Shown here one piece after another: positions 1-9,500 of a DNA stretch of 64,000 nt (positions are counted from its first letter, which is position 1; the number at the start of each line of letters is the position of its first letter). The stretch spans positions 653,511 through 717,510 of the forward strand of contig CP129490.1 in NCBI GenBank assembly GCA_030584085.1, given 5' to 3'. The DNA comes from Melioribacteraceae bacterium. Its GTDB lineage: Bacteria > Bacteroidota > Ignavibacteria > Ignavibacteriales > Melioribacteraceae. A model generated the notes under the pieces. The model was not told the origin of the DNA. It worked only from the letters and a program-made list of their open reading frames with translations, and searched no databases. The position numbers and the translations under genes were made by a program.

Positions 1-1102
1 GATGTTCAACTCCCGGTATCCCACCGTATACTTTCCAGAAATTATCAACTTGTTTTTCGTCTAGTGGATTGCATCCAGCATGATCTGTTGTTACAAATTC
101 TAATTCATTATTTATTAGAGCCTTCCATAATTCATTTTTATCTTCCTCGAATTTTACCGGTGGAGCAGTCTTTAGGTAATTTCTAATATTATCGTTTTCA
201 AAATCACTTTGGGTGAAATACAAATAATGTGGACAAGTTTCGGATGTAAGTTTAATATTATCTTTAGCGGCTGCTCGAATTATTTCCATTCCTTTTTTTG
301 AGCTAAGATGGACAACGTGAATTCTGCAATCGGTTTTTTCAGAAATGTTTTTTATTTGCTCAATTGCTTTTCGTTCTGCTTCAACATCTCTCGCAATGCA
401 GTATTCTTTCCAACTGTTTTTATTTTCTTTTTGAAATGCTTCCCTTCGTGAAATGACTAAAGATTTATCTTCTGCGTGAACCGCCATCGGTTTACCGGTT
501 TGTTTAACTATTTCCGCGGCTTGTTCAATTTGATCGTAAGTTAAATCGGAAAACTCTTCCATTCCGGAAATAACGTAAACTTTATATCCAGCAACTCCGG
601 CTTCGGATAATTCAATAATTTGTTTTTCTAATTTTTGAAGATTATCAAAATCTTGTCTGCGCACTCCGCCCCAAAAAGCAAAATCAATTAAGCTTCGGTT
701 TTTTACTACATCTAATTTTGTTTCGAAGTTTTTAAGATCGGTAACCGGTGGTAGAGAAGTACAAGGCATATCTATTATAGTTGTTACACCACCGTAAGCA
801 GCTGCGGTTGATGCGTGTTCAAAATCTTCTCTAAATTCAAAACCTGGTGTGTCAAAATGTACGTGAGGATCAATGGCGCCGGGCATTAATAAACTGAAAT
901 TACCATCGATTGCATTCTCATCATCATATTCTTTTTTATTCTTCGACTTAAATTCATCAAGTGATATTTTATCTTTTATATTCTTCCAATCAATTTCATC
1001 AGAGAGAAATTTTATCTCTTCAATTATATCGGAGAAAATAATTTCGGCTAATCGAAGTTTATTTTCTTTTGTGTTGATGAATATGTTTGTTAGTTTTTTC
1101 AT
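1..1102 (-). CDS. Cyclic amidohydrolase (dihydroorotase/allantoinase/hydantoinase family), 3' end cut off
   Basis: The gene reads from ATG at 1102 to the window edge (about 367 codons), so the C-terminus is missing. The metal-binding motif DPHVHFD lies at residues 79-84 and is followed by GGVTTIIDMPCTSLPPVT. Further in are KVYVISGM (about where the carboxylated lysine sits), AVHAEDKSL, RIHVVHLSS, TSETCPHYLYF, TTDHAGC and finally GGIPGVEH. This order is that of the dihydroorotase/allantoinase/hydantoinase group of zinc hydrolases, which open cyclic amides. The GGIPGVE ending favours allantoinase-like or hydantoinase-like enzymes over pyrimidine-pathway PyrC, but the substrate cannot be fixed. 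About 60 residues between the start and the first beta strands look loosely conserved. It lies downstream of the PLP-enzyme gene, on the same strand, separated by hairpin repeats. Confidence 0.85.
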   Translation of the reverse strand, partial: MKKLTNIFINTKENKLRLAEIIFSDIIEEIKFLSDEIDWKNIKDKISLDEFKSKNKKEYDDENAIDGNFSLLMPGAIDPHVHFDTPGFEFREDFEHASTAAAYGGVTTIIDMPCTSLPPVTDLKNFETKLDVVKNRSLIDFAFWGGVRRQDFDNLQKLEKQIIELSEAGVAGYKVYVISGMEEFSDLTYDQIEQAAEIVKQTGKPMAVHAEDKSLVISRREAFQKENKNSWKEYCIARDVEAERKAIEQIKNISEKTDCRIHVVHLSSKKGMEIIRAAAKDNIKLTSETCPHYLYFTQSDFENDNIRNYLKTAPPVKFEEDKNELWKALINNELEFVTTDHAGCNPLDEKQVDNFWKVYGGIPGVEH

Positions 1103-1118
1103 TTATTATGTTACCGTA

Positions 1119-1224
1119 AAACCGCTGAAGCGGTTAATATGGTTTTGTAGAACTTGCTAACCCACGGATTAATCCGTGGGTTAATGAATAAGTAAAAAAA
1201 AGTCCTAACCGTTTTAACGGTTTA
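1119..1224. repeat. Cluster of three palindromic hairpins (REP-like)
   Basis: Three short perfect inverted repeats follow one another in about 105 bases: AACCGCT/AGCGGTT at 1120-1135, a 26-base palindrome with arms TAACCCACGG/CCGTGGGTTA at 1158-1183, and AACCGTT/AACGGTT at 1207-1222. They fill almost the whole gap between two minus-strand genes. Only the middle one has an A-run nearby, so simple terminator function is not obvious. Arrangement and wording resemble dispersed REP-like intergenic elements; copy number elsewhere cannot be judged here. Confidence 0.6.
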
Positions 1225-1228
1225 TAAA

Positions 1229-2689
1229 TCACAAGCTCACTTTTTTGTTAAATTCTTCAATAAGTTTATCCCATTCGGGCACGATTGAAAATCTTTCATC
1301 CCAGTAATTTTCATCATACCATTGAGCATTAAGTTCATCTACATCTTTTCCTTGCTGCTCAACCCAAGTAAAGTATTTTAGATTATGAATGCTCTTCTTG
1401 TCATAATAATTCAATTCTTTAAAGTAATCAATTCCTTGATGTTTAATAACGCTGTTCCAATCAATCGCGGCTTGTGTTTCGCTGTAACTTCCCCATGCTT
1501 CGTTCATTTCCTTTAACCTGGATTGATAAAGGTCTGCGGAGTCAGTAAAAATAGTGAATATCACATCGTTTTCGGTTAGCTCATAATATTTTGCATGTTT
1601 AATCGCACTGATTAAATTACTGATACATGAGATTCCAAGTTCAGGCAGACGGGAAAGGATCTCTTCTTTAACGCCAAGCTTTCTTAAATAATTATGACCA
1701 TCTTTTTCGTTGAAGAGTCTTAATATTCTCAAAGGATCTTCATCATCAATTGCACAAACAGCATCGGTATTTTTAACATTGTGAATCCATGGAACGTGTT
1801 TATCGCCAATTCCTTCGATTCTATGTCCGCCGAAACCATTCATTAATAAAGTTGGACATTGTAAAGCTTCGGAAGCAAGTACTTTCATGTGTGGATAAAC
1901 TTTTTTCAGATAATCTCCAGCGGCAATTGTACCGGCAGATCCGGTAGCACTTACATAAGCTGATAAACGTTGATCTTTTTCTTTTATTTGATTGAATAAT
2001 TCATCAATCGTATTTCCCGTAATTTCATAGTGCCAAATTGGATTTCCGAATTGATCAAATTGGTTGAAGATAAGGTATTCATCACTTTCCGCTTCTAGTT
2101 CGTGACATTTATCATATATTTCTTTTACGTTGCTTTCACAGCCGGGAGTTGCGTATACTTCCGAGCCAATATTTTTAAGCCAATCAAATCTCTCTTGACT
2201 CATTTCTTCCGGAAGAATTGCTACAGCATGAACTGTAAGTAAAGCAGAATTGAAAGCACCGCCGCGACAGTAATTCCCGGTTGACGGCCAGACAGCTTTA
2301 TGGTATTCTGGATCGAATCTTCCTGTAACCAAATAAGGTGCGAGACAACCGTATGTAGCACCGACTTTATGAGCACCGGTTGGGAAGTGTTTGCCAACCA
2401 AGCCGATTATTCTTGCTTTAACTCCGGTTATTTCCTTGGGAATTTCTAAATAATTAATTCCGCCGATTGATCCGTCATTCGGATTGTTATTCCAATTAAT
2501 TCTAAAAAGATTTAGAGGGTGAACATCTTGGAGACCGATAGATTTTAATTTTTCTTGTATCTCTTTGGGAATTTTGTGCGGGTGTTTTAATTGCTCAAAT
2601 GTGGGTAACAAAATTTTGTTTTCTTTACATCGCTTGATAGTTCTTTCTAAAAAATCTTTGTTCTGAATGGTCCAATTCCATAACTCCAT
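1229..2689 (-). CDS. PLP-dependent fold-type II enzyme (cysteine synthase/tryptophan synthase beta superfamily)
   Basis: This 486-residue protein belongs to the TrpB/cysteine-synthase superfamily. The PLP lysine is probably K108 in TGAHKVGATYG, and the phosphate-binding glycine loop is the TGSAGTIAAGD segment. WPSTGNYCRGGAFN matches the substrate-loop region. At 486 residues it is longer than cysteine synthases (about 310), with an extra C-terminal segment. The exact reaction is unknown; an ammonia-lyase or beta-replacement activity would fit the fold. The start at 2689 is chosen because GGAG lies five bases upstream, whereas the earlier ATG at 2707 has no ribosome site. The amidohydrolase gene downstream hints at a shared role in amino-acid or purine nitrogen breakdown, which is inference. 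Confidence 0.8.
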   Translation of the reverse strand: MELWNWTIQNKDFLERTIKRCKENKILLPTFEQLKHPHKIPKEIQEKLKSIGLQDVHPLNLFRINWNNNPNDGSIGGINYLEIPKEITGVKARIIGLVGKHFPTGAHKVGATYGCLAPYLVTGRFDPEYHKAVWPSTGNYCRGGAFNSALLTVHAVAILPEEMSQERFDWLKNIGSEVYATPGCESNVKEIYDKCHELEAESDEYLIFNQFDQFGNPIWHYEITGNTIDELFNQIKEKDQRLSAYVSATGSAGTIAAGDYLKKVYPHMKVLASEALQCPTLLMNGFGGHRIEGIGDKHVPWIHNVKNTDAVCAIDDEDPLRILRLFNEKDGHNYLRKLGVKEEILSRLPELGISCISNLISAIKHAKYYELTENDVIFTIFTDSADLYQSRLKEMNEAWGSYSETQAAIDWNSVIKHQGIDYFKELNYYDKKSIHNLKYFTWVEQQGKDVDELNAQWYDENYWDERFSIVPEWDKLIEEFNKKVSL

Positions 2690-3049
2690 ATTAACTCCAT
2701 TATTCATCTTAAATGGTGAATTGCCAATAATCGCCTTAGCCGGACAATCACGTCTATAAATCTACAGAATATTGTGATAATTTAATATAGTTTGTCTTTA
2801 TCAAGCTAAAGCTGAAATGTGCGGAAATCTGGAAGAAATAGCTATTAAAATGGAAGAATCCAAATTGTGATGTTTATAATTTTATGATATTTAAACTTGA
2901 TTATAAATCTTGAACTTCTTAATTTGATGTCATTCCAAACCTCAGAATCTATCTTCTAACTGTTGTACTCTAAATTTTGTTTATCATCAATTAATCAATT
3001 GTGGATGCCACGTGCATTCTGATACAATAATTATTTTAAGGAGGTATAA
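2690..3049. other. Divergent intergenic region
   Basis: About 360 bases between the PLP-enzyme gene and the spoVG-like gene. It must hold both promoters. No ORF with a ribosome site, no long repeat and no tRNA was seen. The only clear signal is the strong Shine-Dalgarno AAGGAGGT just before position 3050. Confidence 0.5.
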
Positions 3050-3295
3050 ATGAAAGTATATCGAATGAATAAACTTGATTCAAAAACTGCCGGTAAGGTT
3101 GCTGCTTTTCTTGATCTACAAACAAATGACGGAATTATACTTAAGGGTTTCCGGTTAGTCGATGGATCGAACGGACTATTTCTTTCAGCACCCGATCAAA
3201 AAGGGAAGGACGGGAAGTACTATGAAAATGTTATCCTACCAAAAGAATTGAAAGAAGAAGCTGAACAACTCGCCATTTCAGAATACAATAAATAG
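3050..3295 (+). CDS. spoVG: SpoVG-family protein
   Basis: An 81-residue protein whose middle and end match the SpoVG fold: the segment GFRLVDGSNGLFLSAPDQKG corresponds to the family's highly conserved IRVIDGxxGLFVAMPSKR. It is followed by a C-terminal helix ending AISEYNK. SpoVG proteins are small DNA/RNA-binding regulators; in Firmicutes they affect septation and virulence genes, while their role in this group is not known. Length is normal for the family. AAGGAGGT sits six bases before the ATG, one of the strongest ribosome sites in the window, suggesting high expression. A strong terminator follows at once, so it is probably monocistronic. Confidence 0.8.
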   Translation: MKVYRMNKLDSKTAGKVAAFLDLQTNDGIILKGFRLVDGSNGLFLSAPDQKGKDGKYYENVILPKELKEEAEQLAISEYNK

Positions 3296-3308
3296 ACCAT
3301 TCTTTTTA

Positions 3309-3355
3309 AGATAGCGGACAAACTTTTATAAATATTTGTCCGCTATCTATTTTGA
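3309..3355 (+). terminator. Rho-independent terminator after spoVG-like gene
   Basis: A perfect 14-base stem (AGATAGCGGACAAA at 3309-3322 with its complement at 3335-3348), a 12-base loop, then a T-rich stretch. It begins 14 bases after the spoVG stop. Confidence 0.85.
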
Positions 3356-3374
3356 TTTATTAAAAATCTTTTAT

Positions 3375-3409
3375 AATTTTCGAACATTAAGGACAAACGT
3401 TCGAAAATT
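3375..3409. promoter_or_regulatory. Probable TetR operator
   Basis: Eleven-base inverted arms AATTTTCGAAC (3375-3385) and GTTCGAAAATT (3399-3409) are separated by 13 bases. The right arm ends two bases before the TetR start codon. Position and symmetry suggest the autoregulatory operator of the efflux operon. No Shine-Dalgarno can fit between the palindrome and the ATG. Confidence 0.7.
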
Positions 3410-3411
3410 CT

Positions 3412-4035
3412 ATGAACCAAGACAGTAATATATCAGATAACTATTCAGCTAAGCGGGAGCAAATAATTGAAGCTGCCGAAAATGTCTTCGCGTATTATGG
3501 TTATAACAAAACTACTCTTGAAGACATTGCAAATAAAGTCGGCATGAAGAAAAACAGTATTTACTATTATTTTAAGAATAAGGAAGATTTGCTCAACGAA
3601 ATAATTTCCAGGATCTATAAAAGCAAAATTAGTGATTTCGAAAAAAGAGTTGAATCGGTTGAATCAACATTTGATAAGCTGAAGATTTTCTTTGAAGCAA
3701 TTATATCACCAATAGTAATAGATAAAAAATCATACAATGTAACTCCGCAAGCCTTCATTGAAATTGGGAGAGTTATTGAAGAATCATTCAAAGAATTTAT
3801 TGAAGATACAAACAATTATTTGCATTCAATTTTAAGAGAAGGTATTAAGAAAGGTGAGTTAAAAAAAATTGATGTAAAAAAGACAGCCGGAGTACTTATC
3901 CGCTATATGCAAGCAATTGAACTACTCGAGTATTCAAAAATCAAATCAAAATTTATTGATAGACAGACTAATGAGCGGCTGCGTCAAGAAGTACTGGCTC
4001 TTCTTGATTTAGTTGTAAATGGAATAAAAAAATAG
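3412..4035 (+). CDS. TetR/AcrR-family transcriptional regulator
   Basis: A 207-residue one-domain repressor. The N-terminal helix-turn-helix is typical of TetR: IIEAAENVFAYYGYNKTTLE, then DIANKVGMKKNSIYYYFKNK and EDLLNEII (about residues 18-65). The C-terminal ligand domain is helical and not assignable to a ligand. It is the first gene of an efflux operon and ends two bases before the outer-membrane protein gene, so it probably represses the operon and itself through the palindrome at 3375-3409. There is no Shine-Dalgarno near the ATG and no other in-frame start before the helix-turn-helix, so translation may be leaderless. Confidence 0.9.
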   Translation: MNQDSNISDNYSAKREQIIEAAENVFAYYGYNKTTLEDIANKVGMKKNSIYYYFKNKEDLLNEIISRIYKSKISDFEKRVESVESTFDKLKIFFEAIISPIVIDKKSYNVTPQAFIEIGRVIEESFKEFIEDTNNYLHSILREGIKKGELKKIDVKKTAGVLIRYMQAIELLEYSKIKSKFIDRQTNERLRQEVLALLDLVVNGIKK

Positions 4036-4037
4036 AT

Positions 4038-5483
4038 ATGAACAAAATAAATGAGAAACAAATGATCCTAAAGCACAAATTTAAGACAATAAGTTCCATT
4101 ATTCTTTTGGCATTCTTCTTTGCTTCATCAATCTCCGGTCAAACGATTACTATCGACGACGCCCTAAAAATTGCATTGGATAATAACCGGGATATTAAAA
4201 TTGCAAAACTCGAAGTACAGAAAGCTGAAGAAGCTGTTGATGAAGCATTTGGATACGCTCTACCTTCAGTAGATGTTTCTGCTAATTTTTCTCACTTCCT
4301 CTCTAAACCCAAAATGGCATTCCCGGATTTTGAAGCAATGCTTACTAACGCTACTTACGGAATTTTGTTCAATGAAGGAGTTATACCTCAAGACAATTCT
4401 AAACTGCTGCCGATGCAGACAAAACTTCAATCATTTGCACAGACAAATAATTTCGAAACTTCAGCTCAAGTCACTCAAATTCTTTTTAACTCAGCGGTGT
4501 TCAGGGGAATTGGTGCTTCTCAAATTTATCTCGATTTATCCAAAGAACAGCTGAAAGCTAAAACAACAGAAATAGTTTTGGTTGTTAAACAAGCTTTTTA
4601 TGGAGCTCTATTAACAAAACAGATGCTTGATATCACAAAAGCTTCGTTGGCTAATGCTGAAGAGAATGTTGCGAATGTTAATTCATATTATCGACAGGGC
4701 TTAACATCCGAATATGAAATGATGCAAGCGGAAGTTATGGTAGAAAATATTCGTCCAAAAGTTTTTGAGTTAGAAAATGTTTATAAGGATACAATAAATA
4801 AATTAAAAATGGTTTTAGGTGTTGATCAAAATAGTGATATCGAAGTTGTCGGTGAGATTAAATATGAAATAAAGGAAATCCCCGAAATTGAAGATGCCTC
4901 TCTACAGGCAATTAATAAAAACTATGATTTAAGTTCGTTGAAAGTTAAGAAACAAATCGACGAAGAATTTATTGCATTAGATAGATCAGAATATTGGCCT
5001 CAATTAGCAGCGTTTGGAAATTACACTTACGCCGGTTCTTCCGACGAATGGAATTTCCAAAATTATTCTTCTACTACTGTTGGTTTAGCTTTCTCGATTA
5101 ATATTTTCAATGGAGGAAGAACTAAAAATAAAGTTGAACAATCTCTAATTGGTTTAAGACAAACAGAAGAGCAGATTAATACTCTCCAAGATTATACCGT
5201 AACGGAAGTAAAAAAAACCATCAATGATATTGAACGCGTAAAAATTCAAATTGATGCGGTTGAAAGAAATGTGAAACTAGCAGAACGAGCTTATGAAATT
5301 TCCGTAACAAGATATAATGAGGGAACCGGTACGCAGCTCGAAGTTAAGAATGCAAATATTGAACTTCAGACCGCCAAAACAAATCGGCTTCAAGTGGTGC
5401 ATGATTATATAATCGCATTTGCAAAATTAGATAGGCTTCTTGGTCAGTTGACTGATCAAGAAATAAATTTTCTAAAAAATTAA
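4038..5483 (+). CDS. TolC-family outer-membrane efflux protein
   Basis: A 481-residue protein with a signal peptide (hydrophobic SSIILLAFFFASSISG at about residues 18-33) and two TolC-type halves. Each half starts with the classic pattern: ITIDDALKIALDNNRDIKIA near residue 37, and later long coiled helices ending with NEGTGTQLEVKNANIELQTA. It would form the trimeric exit duct for the RND pump encoded downstream. The start could instead be the ATG at 4062 (MILKHKF...), which leaves a more usual signal peptide. It follows the TetR gene by two bases and precedes the adaptor gene by 28 bases. Confidence 0.9.
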   Translation: MNKINEKQMILKHKFKTISSIILLAFFFASSISGQTITIDDALKIALDNNRDIKIAKLEVQKAEEAVDEAFGYALPSVDVSANFSHFLSKPKMAFPDFEAMLTNATYGILFNEGVIPQDNSKLLPMQTKLQSFAQTNNFETSAQVTQILFNSAVFRGIGASQIYLDLSKEQLKAKTTEIVLVVKQAFYGALLTKQMLDITKASLANAEENVANVNSYYRQGLTSEYEMMQAEVMVENIRPKVFELENVYKDTINKLKMVLGVDQNSDIEVVGEIKYEIKEIPEIEDASLQAINKNYDLSSLKVKKQIDEEFIALDRSEYWPQLAAFGNYTYAGSSDEWNFQNYSSTTVGLAFSINIFNGGRTKNKVEQSLIGLRQTEEQINTLQDYTVTEVKKTINDIERVKIQIDAVERNVKLAERAYEISVTRYNEGTGTQLEVKNANIELQTAKTNRLQVVHDYIIAFAKLDRLLGQLTDQEINFLKN

Positions 5484-5511
5484 TAAAAACGACTAGGAGA
5501 ATTGACACAAA

Positions 5512-6552
5512 ATGAATTTAAAGTCAAAATTGCTAATTGCATTCTTTTCCATCTTTGCTTCCTCGATTCTAATTCAATGTGGTGGCGATGATAAAGCAGA
5601 GAACAAAAGTATGCAAGAGATCCAAAATGAAACCGGTATCCCGGTAATTACAAAAGAAGTAAAATCTGAATACTTCAAAAAAGAATTAACATACTTTGCT
5701 TCCCTAAGCGGAATTATGCAAACAACTAGAGCCTCGGCAGTTGGTGGAAGAATTGAAAAGATTAATTATAAAGTCGGGGACTACGTTAAGAAAGATGATA
5801 TTGTTATTGAATTTCCTTTAGATAATCCAGCAGTTCAATATGAGCAAGCTAAACATGCCTATGAAAATTCAAAGAAAACATATGAAAGAATAAAAACATT
5901 ATTGGAAGCCGGTGAGACTTCGCAAGCTAATTATGATGGTGTGGAGACAAAGTATTTGGTTGATAAAAGAAATTATGAGATGGCTAAACAAGCAATGTTT
6001 ATAGAAGCACCCTATGATGGTGTTATTGTTGAAATTATGGTTAATGAAGGAGATGGTGTCGATTCAAAAATTCCACTTTTTACAATTGCAAAGCTGGATA
6101 AAATGAAGGCAAGAGTTTGGGCTTCCGAAAGTGAAATTCGCCAAATTAAAAAAGGAATGAAAGCTGAGTTGATGAATAACGAGAAAAAATACGAAGGGAA
6201 AGTTACCGAAATATCACTCGCCATCGATCCAAGAACAAGATCGTTTTATGCTGAAGTTGAGTTTGACAATAATAATATTGAACTGCGCCCGGGTCTTACT
6301 ACTGAAATAGCAATCAAAGTTTATGAAAACGAAAAAGCAATTATAGTCCCAAAGAATTTACTAAATTCTGAGAATGGAGTTGAGTCAATATACATTGTTA
6401 ATAATGGCATTGCTGAATTACGAACAATTACGATCGGTGAAAGAAATGCGATTTCAGTAGAAGTTTTAGAGGGATTAAAATTAGGCGATAAGCTCATCAT
6501 AAAAGGATCAAATATGATTAGTAACGGACAAAAAGTAAACGAAGTAAACTAG
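5512..6552 (+). CDS. RND efflux periplasmic adaptor (membrane fusion lipoprotein)
   Basis: This 346-residue HlyD/AcrA-type adaptor is a lipoprotein: the lipobox ILIQC puts the lipidated cysteine at residue 23. A biotinyl-lipoyl-like half (GGRIEKINYKVGDYVKKDD) precedes a helical hairpin (residues about 105-160). The second lipoyl half (APYDGVIVEIMVNEGDGVD) and beta-barrel domains with the conserved IDPRTRSFYAEVEF follow. It would link the RND pump to the TolC-like duct. AGGAG lies upstream of the ATG, and the pump gene begins eight bases after its stop. Confidence 0.92.
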   Translation: MNLKSKLLIAFFSIFASSILIQCGGDDKAENKSMQEIQNETGIPVITKEVKSEYFKKELTYFASLSGIMQTTRASAVGGRIEKINYKVGDYVKKDDIVIEFPLDNPAVQYEQAKHAYENSKKTYERIKTLLEAGETSQANYDGVETKYLVDKRNYEMAKQAMFIEAPYDGVIVEIMVNEGDGVDSKIPLFTIAKLDKMKARVWASESEIRQIKKGMKAELMNNEKKYEGKVTEISLAIDPRTRSFYAEVEFDNNNIELRPGLTTEIAIKVYENEKAIIVPKNLLNSENGVESIYIVNNGIAELRTITIGERNAISVEVLEGLKLGDKLIIKGSNMISNGQKVNEVN

Positions 6553-6560
6553 AGGAAAAA

Positions 6561-9500
6561 ATGATTCTTGCAAAAACATCTATTAATCGTCCCATCCTTA
6601 CAACAATGGGAATTTTCGTTTTCCTAATATTTGGTCTTCTAGCTTACTTTAATCTTAATCTCGATCAAATGCCGGATGTAGAAATTCCTTATGTAACAGT
6701 TCAAACAATTTATCCAGGTGCCGGACCGAAAGAAATTGAAACTCTAGTAACTAAGAGAATTGAAGATGTCATTTCCACAGTAAGTCAAATCGAAAGTATG
6801 AATTCTTATTCTCTAGATGGCGCCTCAATTATTATTATAGAATTTAGTTTGAGTAAAGATGTTGATATAGCAAATCAAGAAGTGAAAGATAAAGTTGATC
6901 AGATTCTTAATGACTTACCGGACGCTGCAGAAAAACCAATTATTCAAAAGGTTGATATACGTGCATTCCCAATTATTGATGTTGTGCTTAGCGGTAATCT
7001 TGATCCACGTGAACTTTATAAAATTGCCGATAAAACTTTGAAAGATAGATTCTCGCAAATTCAGGGTGTCGCAAGAGTTGATATCACCGGTGGACAGGAA
7101 AGAGAAATAAGGGTAATTCTTGAGAACAAGGATATATATCAAAACTATATTTCTATGCCGCAGCTTTTGCAAATATTAGCCGCACATAATATGAATATGC
7201 CCGGTGGTTATTTTCAAATTGAAGATCAAGAATTTACGGTTAGAATGAGTGGTGAGTTTGAAAGTTTGGAAGAAATAGAAGAGCTACAATTGCCGACTCC
7301 ATTCGGTAATAAAAAACTTCGTCAATTTGCAACAGTTGCTGATTCTGGAAAGGATATTCGACAACGTACAATATTTTTTGATGCAGAAAAGCAATTCAGA
7401 AATGAAAATGTGGTGAGACTGGGAATTGTAAAAAGCTCGGAAGGTAATGCTGTTGAAGTTGCAAATGCTGTTAAAAAAGCTCTTCCGGAAATTCAAGCAA
7501 TTCTTCCGGCAGGAACAAATTTGGAAATGGTGAACGATGAATCCGAGTTTATAAAATCTACAGTTGATGATACGATGAGTAATATATTGCTCGGCGTTCT
7601 TTTTACATCAATTGTACTTTTAGTTTTCTTATCTGATATACGTTCTACAATAATTGTTGCCTTATCTATGCCAACATCAATCATTTCAACATTTTTGCTT
7701 TTACAGGCATTCGGCTTAACATTAAACATGATGACTCTAATGGGGCTGTCCGTTTCAGTCGGTGTTTTGGTCGCTAACTCAGTTGTCGTGCTGGAAAATA
7801 TTTTCCGTCACAAAAAAATGGGGATGGACAACAAACGTTCCGCATATAACGGCACAACAGAAGTGTTGGTCGCGGTATTGGCTTCTACATTAACAAACAT
7901 TGTTGTATTTCTTCCAATAGCTAGTATGTCCTCAATGGTTGGAAGGTTTTTAAGTGAACTTGCATTGGCAGCAAGTTTTGCTACTATTTTCTCACTTTTG
8001 TTCTCATTTACATTAACACCAATGCTTGCTTCACTAATACTTCCCCAAAAACTTAATACAGGAAAATTAAGTAATTGGTTCAACAATTTATTTCATTCAT
8101 GGGACAATTATTATCAGAAAATTTTAAGTAAAGTTTTAAAAACTAAAAAACGGGCGATAATTATTATTGCAATTTCATTTGTTCTCTTTATTGCCGCAAC
8201 AACTATCTATGCGCCAAATATCGGTTTTGAGTTTATGCCGAATCTTGATGATGGAAAAATTAAAGTAGAAGTTGAACTGCCCGAGGGTTACAATCTATAT
8301 GAAACCGCTGAAGTGTTGGGAGAAATTGAAAATCGATTAAAAAATTATTCCGAGGTTGAGTATTTACTTACAAATCTTGGCAAAATTAGTGATCTAAATA
8401 CAGGTTCGAATATGGCAGTAATGAATGTTCAACTAGTTGATGAAAGTGAGCGTGAAGCCGGATTGGATGAAATGATTTCAAGTTTTGTTAGCAATCTATC
8501 ACGTGTTCCGAATGCAAGAATTGTTGTTGATTATGGATCAGGTATGGGAATGGGCGGTGCTCCTATTCAGTTTTATTTATTAGGACAAAGTTTGGAAGTA
8601 CTTGAAGAATGGAAAAATAAAATTGTTGAAGAAGTTAAAGATGTTCCGGGTCTAATTAACTTTGATAATAGTTCACGAGCCGGTAAGCCGGAAATCACGC
8701 TGTTTCCCAAACGTGATAAAATTGCAGAAGCCGGAGTCACAGTTCAAGAATTAGCTTTAACCCTAAGAGCCGCAATAGCCGGATTAGAATCTTCAAAATA
8801 TAGGGAAGAAGGTGATGAGTACGACATAACAATCACATTAAATGATAAAAATGTCGATACTCCTGAAGAAGTGGGAAACATACCGATTGTTTCTCAAAGT
8901 GGTGTTATTTATAAAATGTCACAATTAGCTGATGTAAATTTTACAATAGGTTATACAAATATTTTACATAGAGATAAATATACAACCATACATTTTACCG
9001 GTTCACCCGCACCAGGTGTACCTTTAGGGAATGTTACTGATGAAATTGAGAATCGAATTAGTCAATTAGATTTACCTCCCGGGTACAGATATACATGGGG
9101 TGGTAATGTTAAAATGATGAATGAAATGGTTGCCGATATGCTTTTTGCATTTTTCCTTGCTATACTATTGACTTATATGCTTCTCGCAGCAATTCTTGAA
9201 AGTTTTCTTCAACCGTTTTTTATTCTTTTAACAATACCACTGGCATTAATAGGGGTATTCGCGTCATTGTTCCATACTAATATTTCATTTGGGATTACTT
9301 CCCTAATGGCGTTGATAATGTTGATTGGTATTGTTGTAAACAATGCAATCCTAATGCTGGACTATACAAATCAACTTGTTCGAGATGAAGGAAAGCCGGT
9401 GAAAGAGGCATTAGTTCAAGCATGTCCGACAAAACTAAAACCAATTCTAATGTCATCCATTGCAATTATACTTGGCATGCTGCCAATGGCTCTAGGAATT

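Noticed and set aside
873-1160. 95-codon plus-strand ORF
   Set aside because: It is antisense to the well-supported amidohydrolase and has low-complexity Ser/Phe composition.
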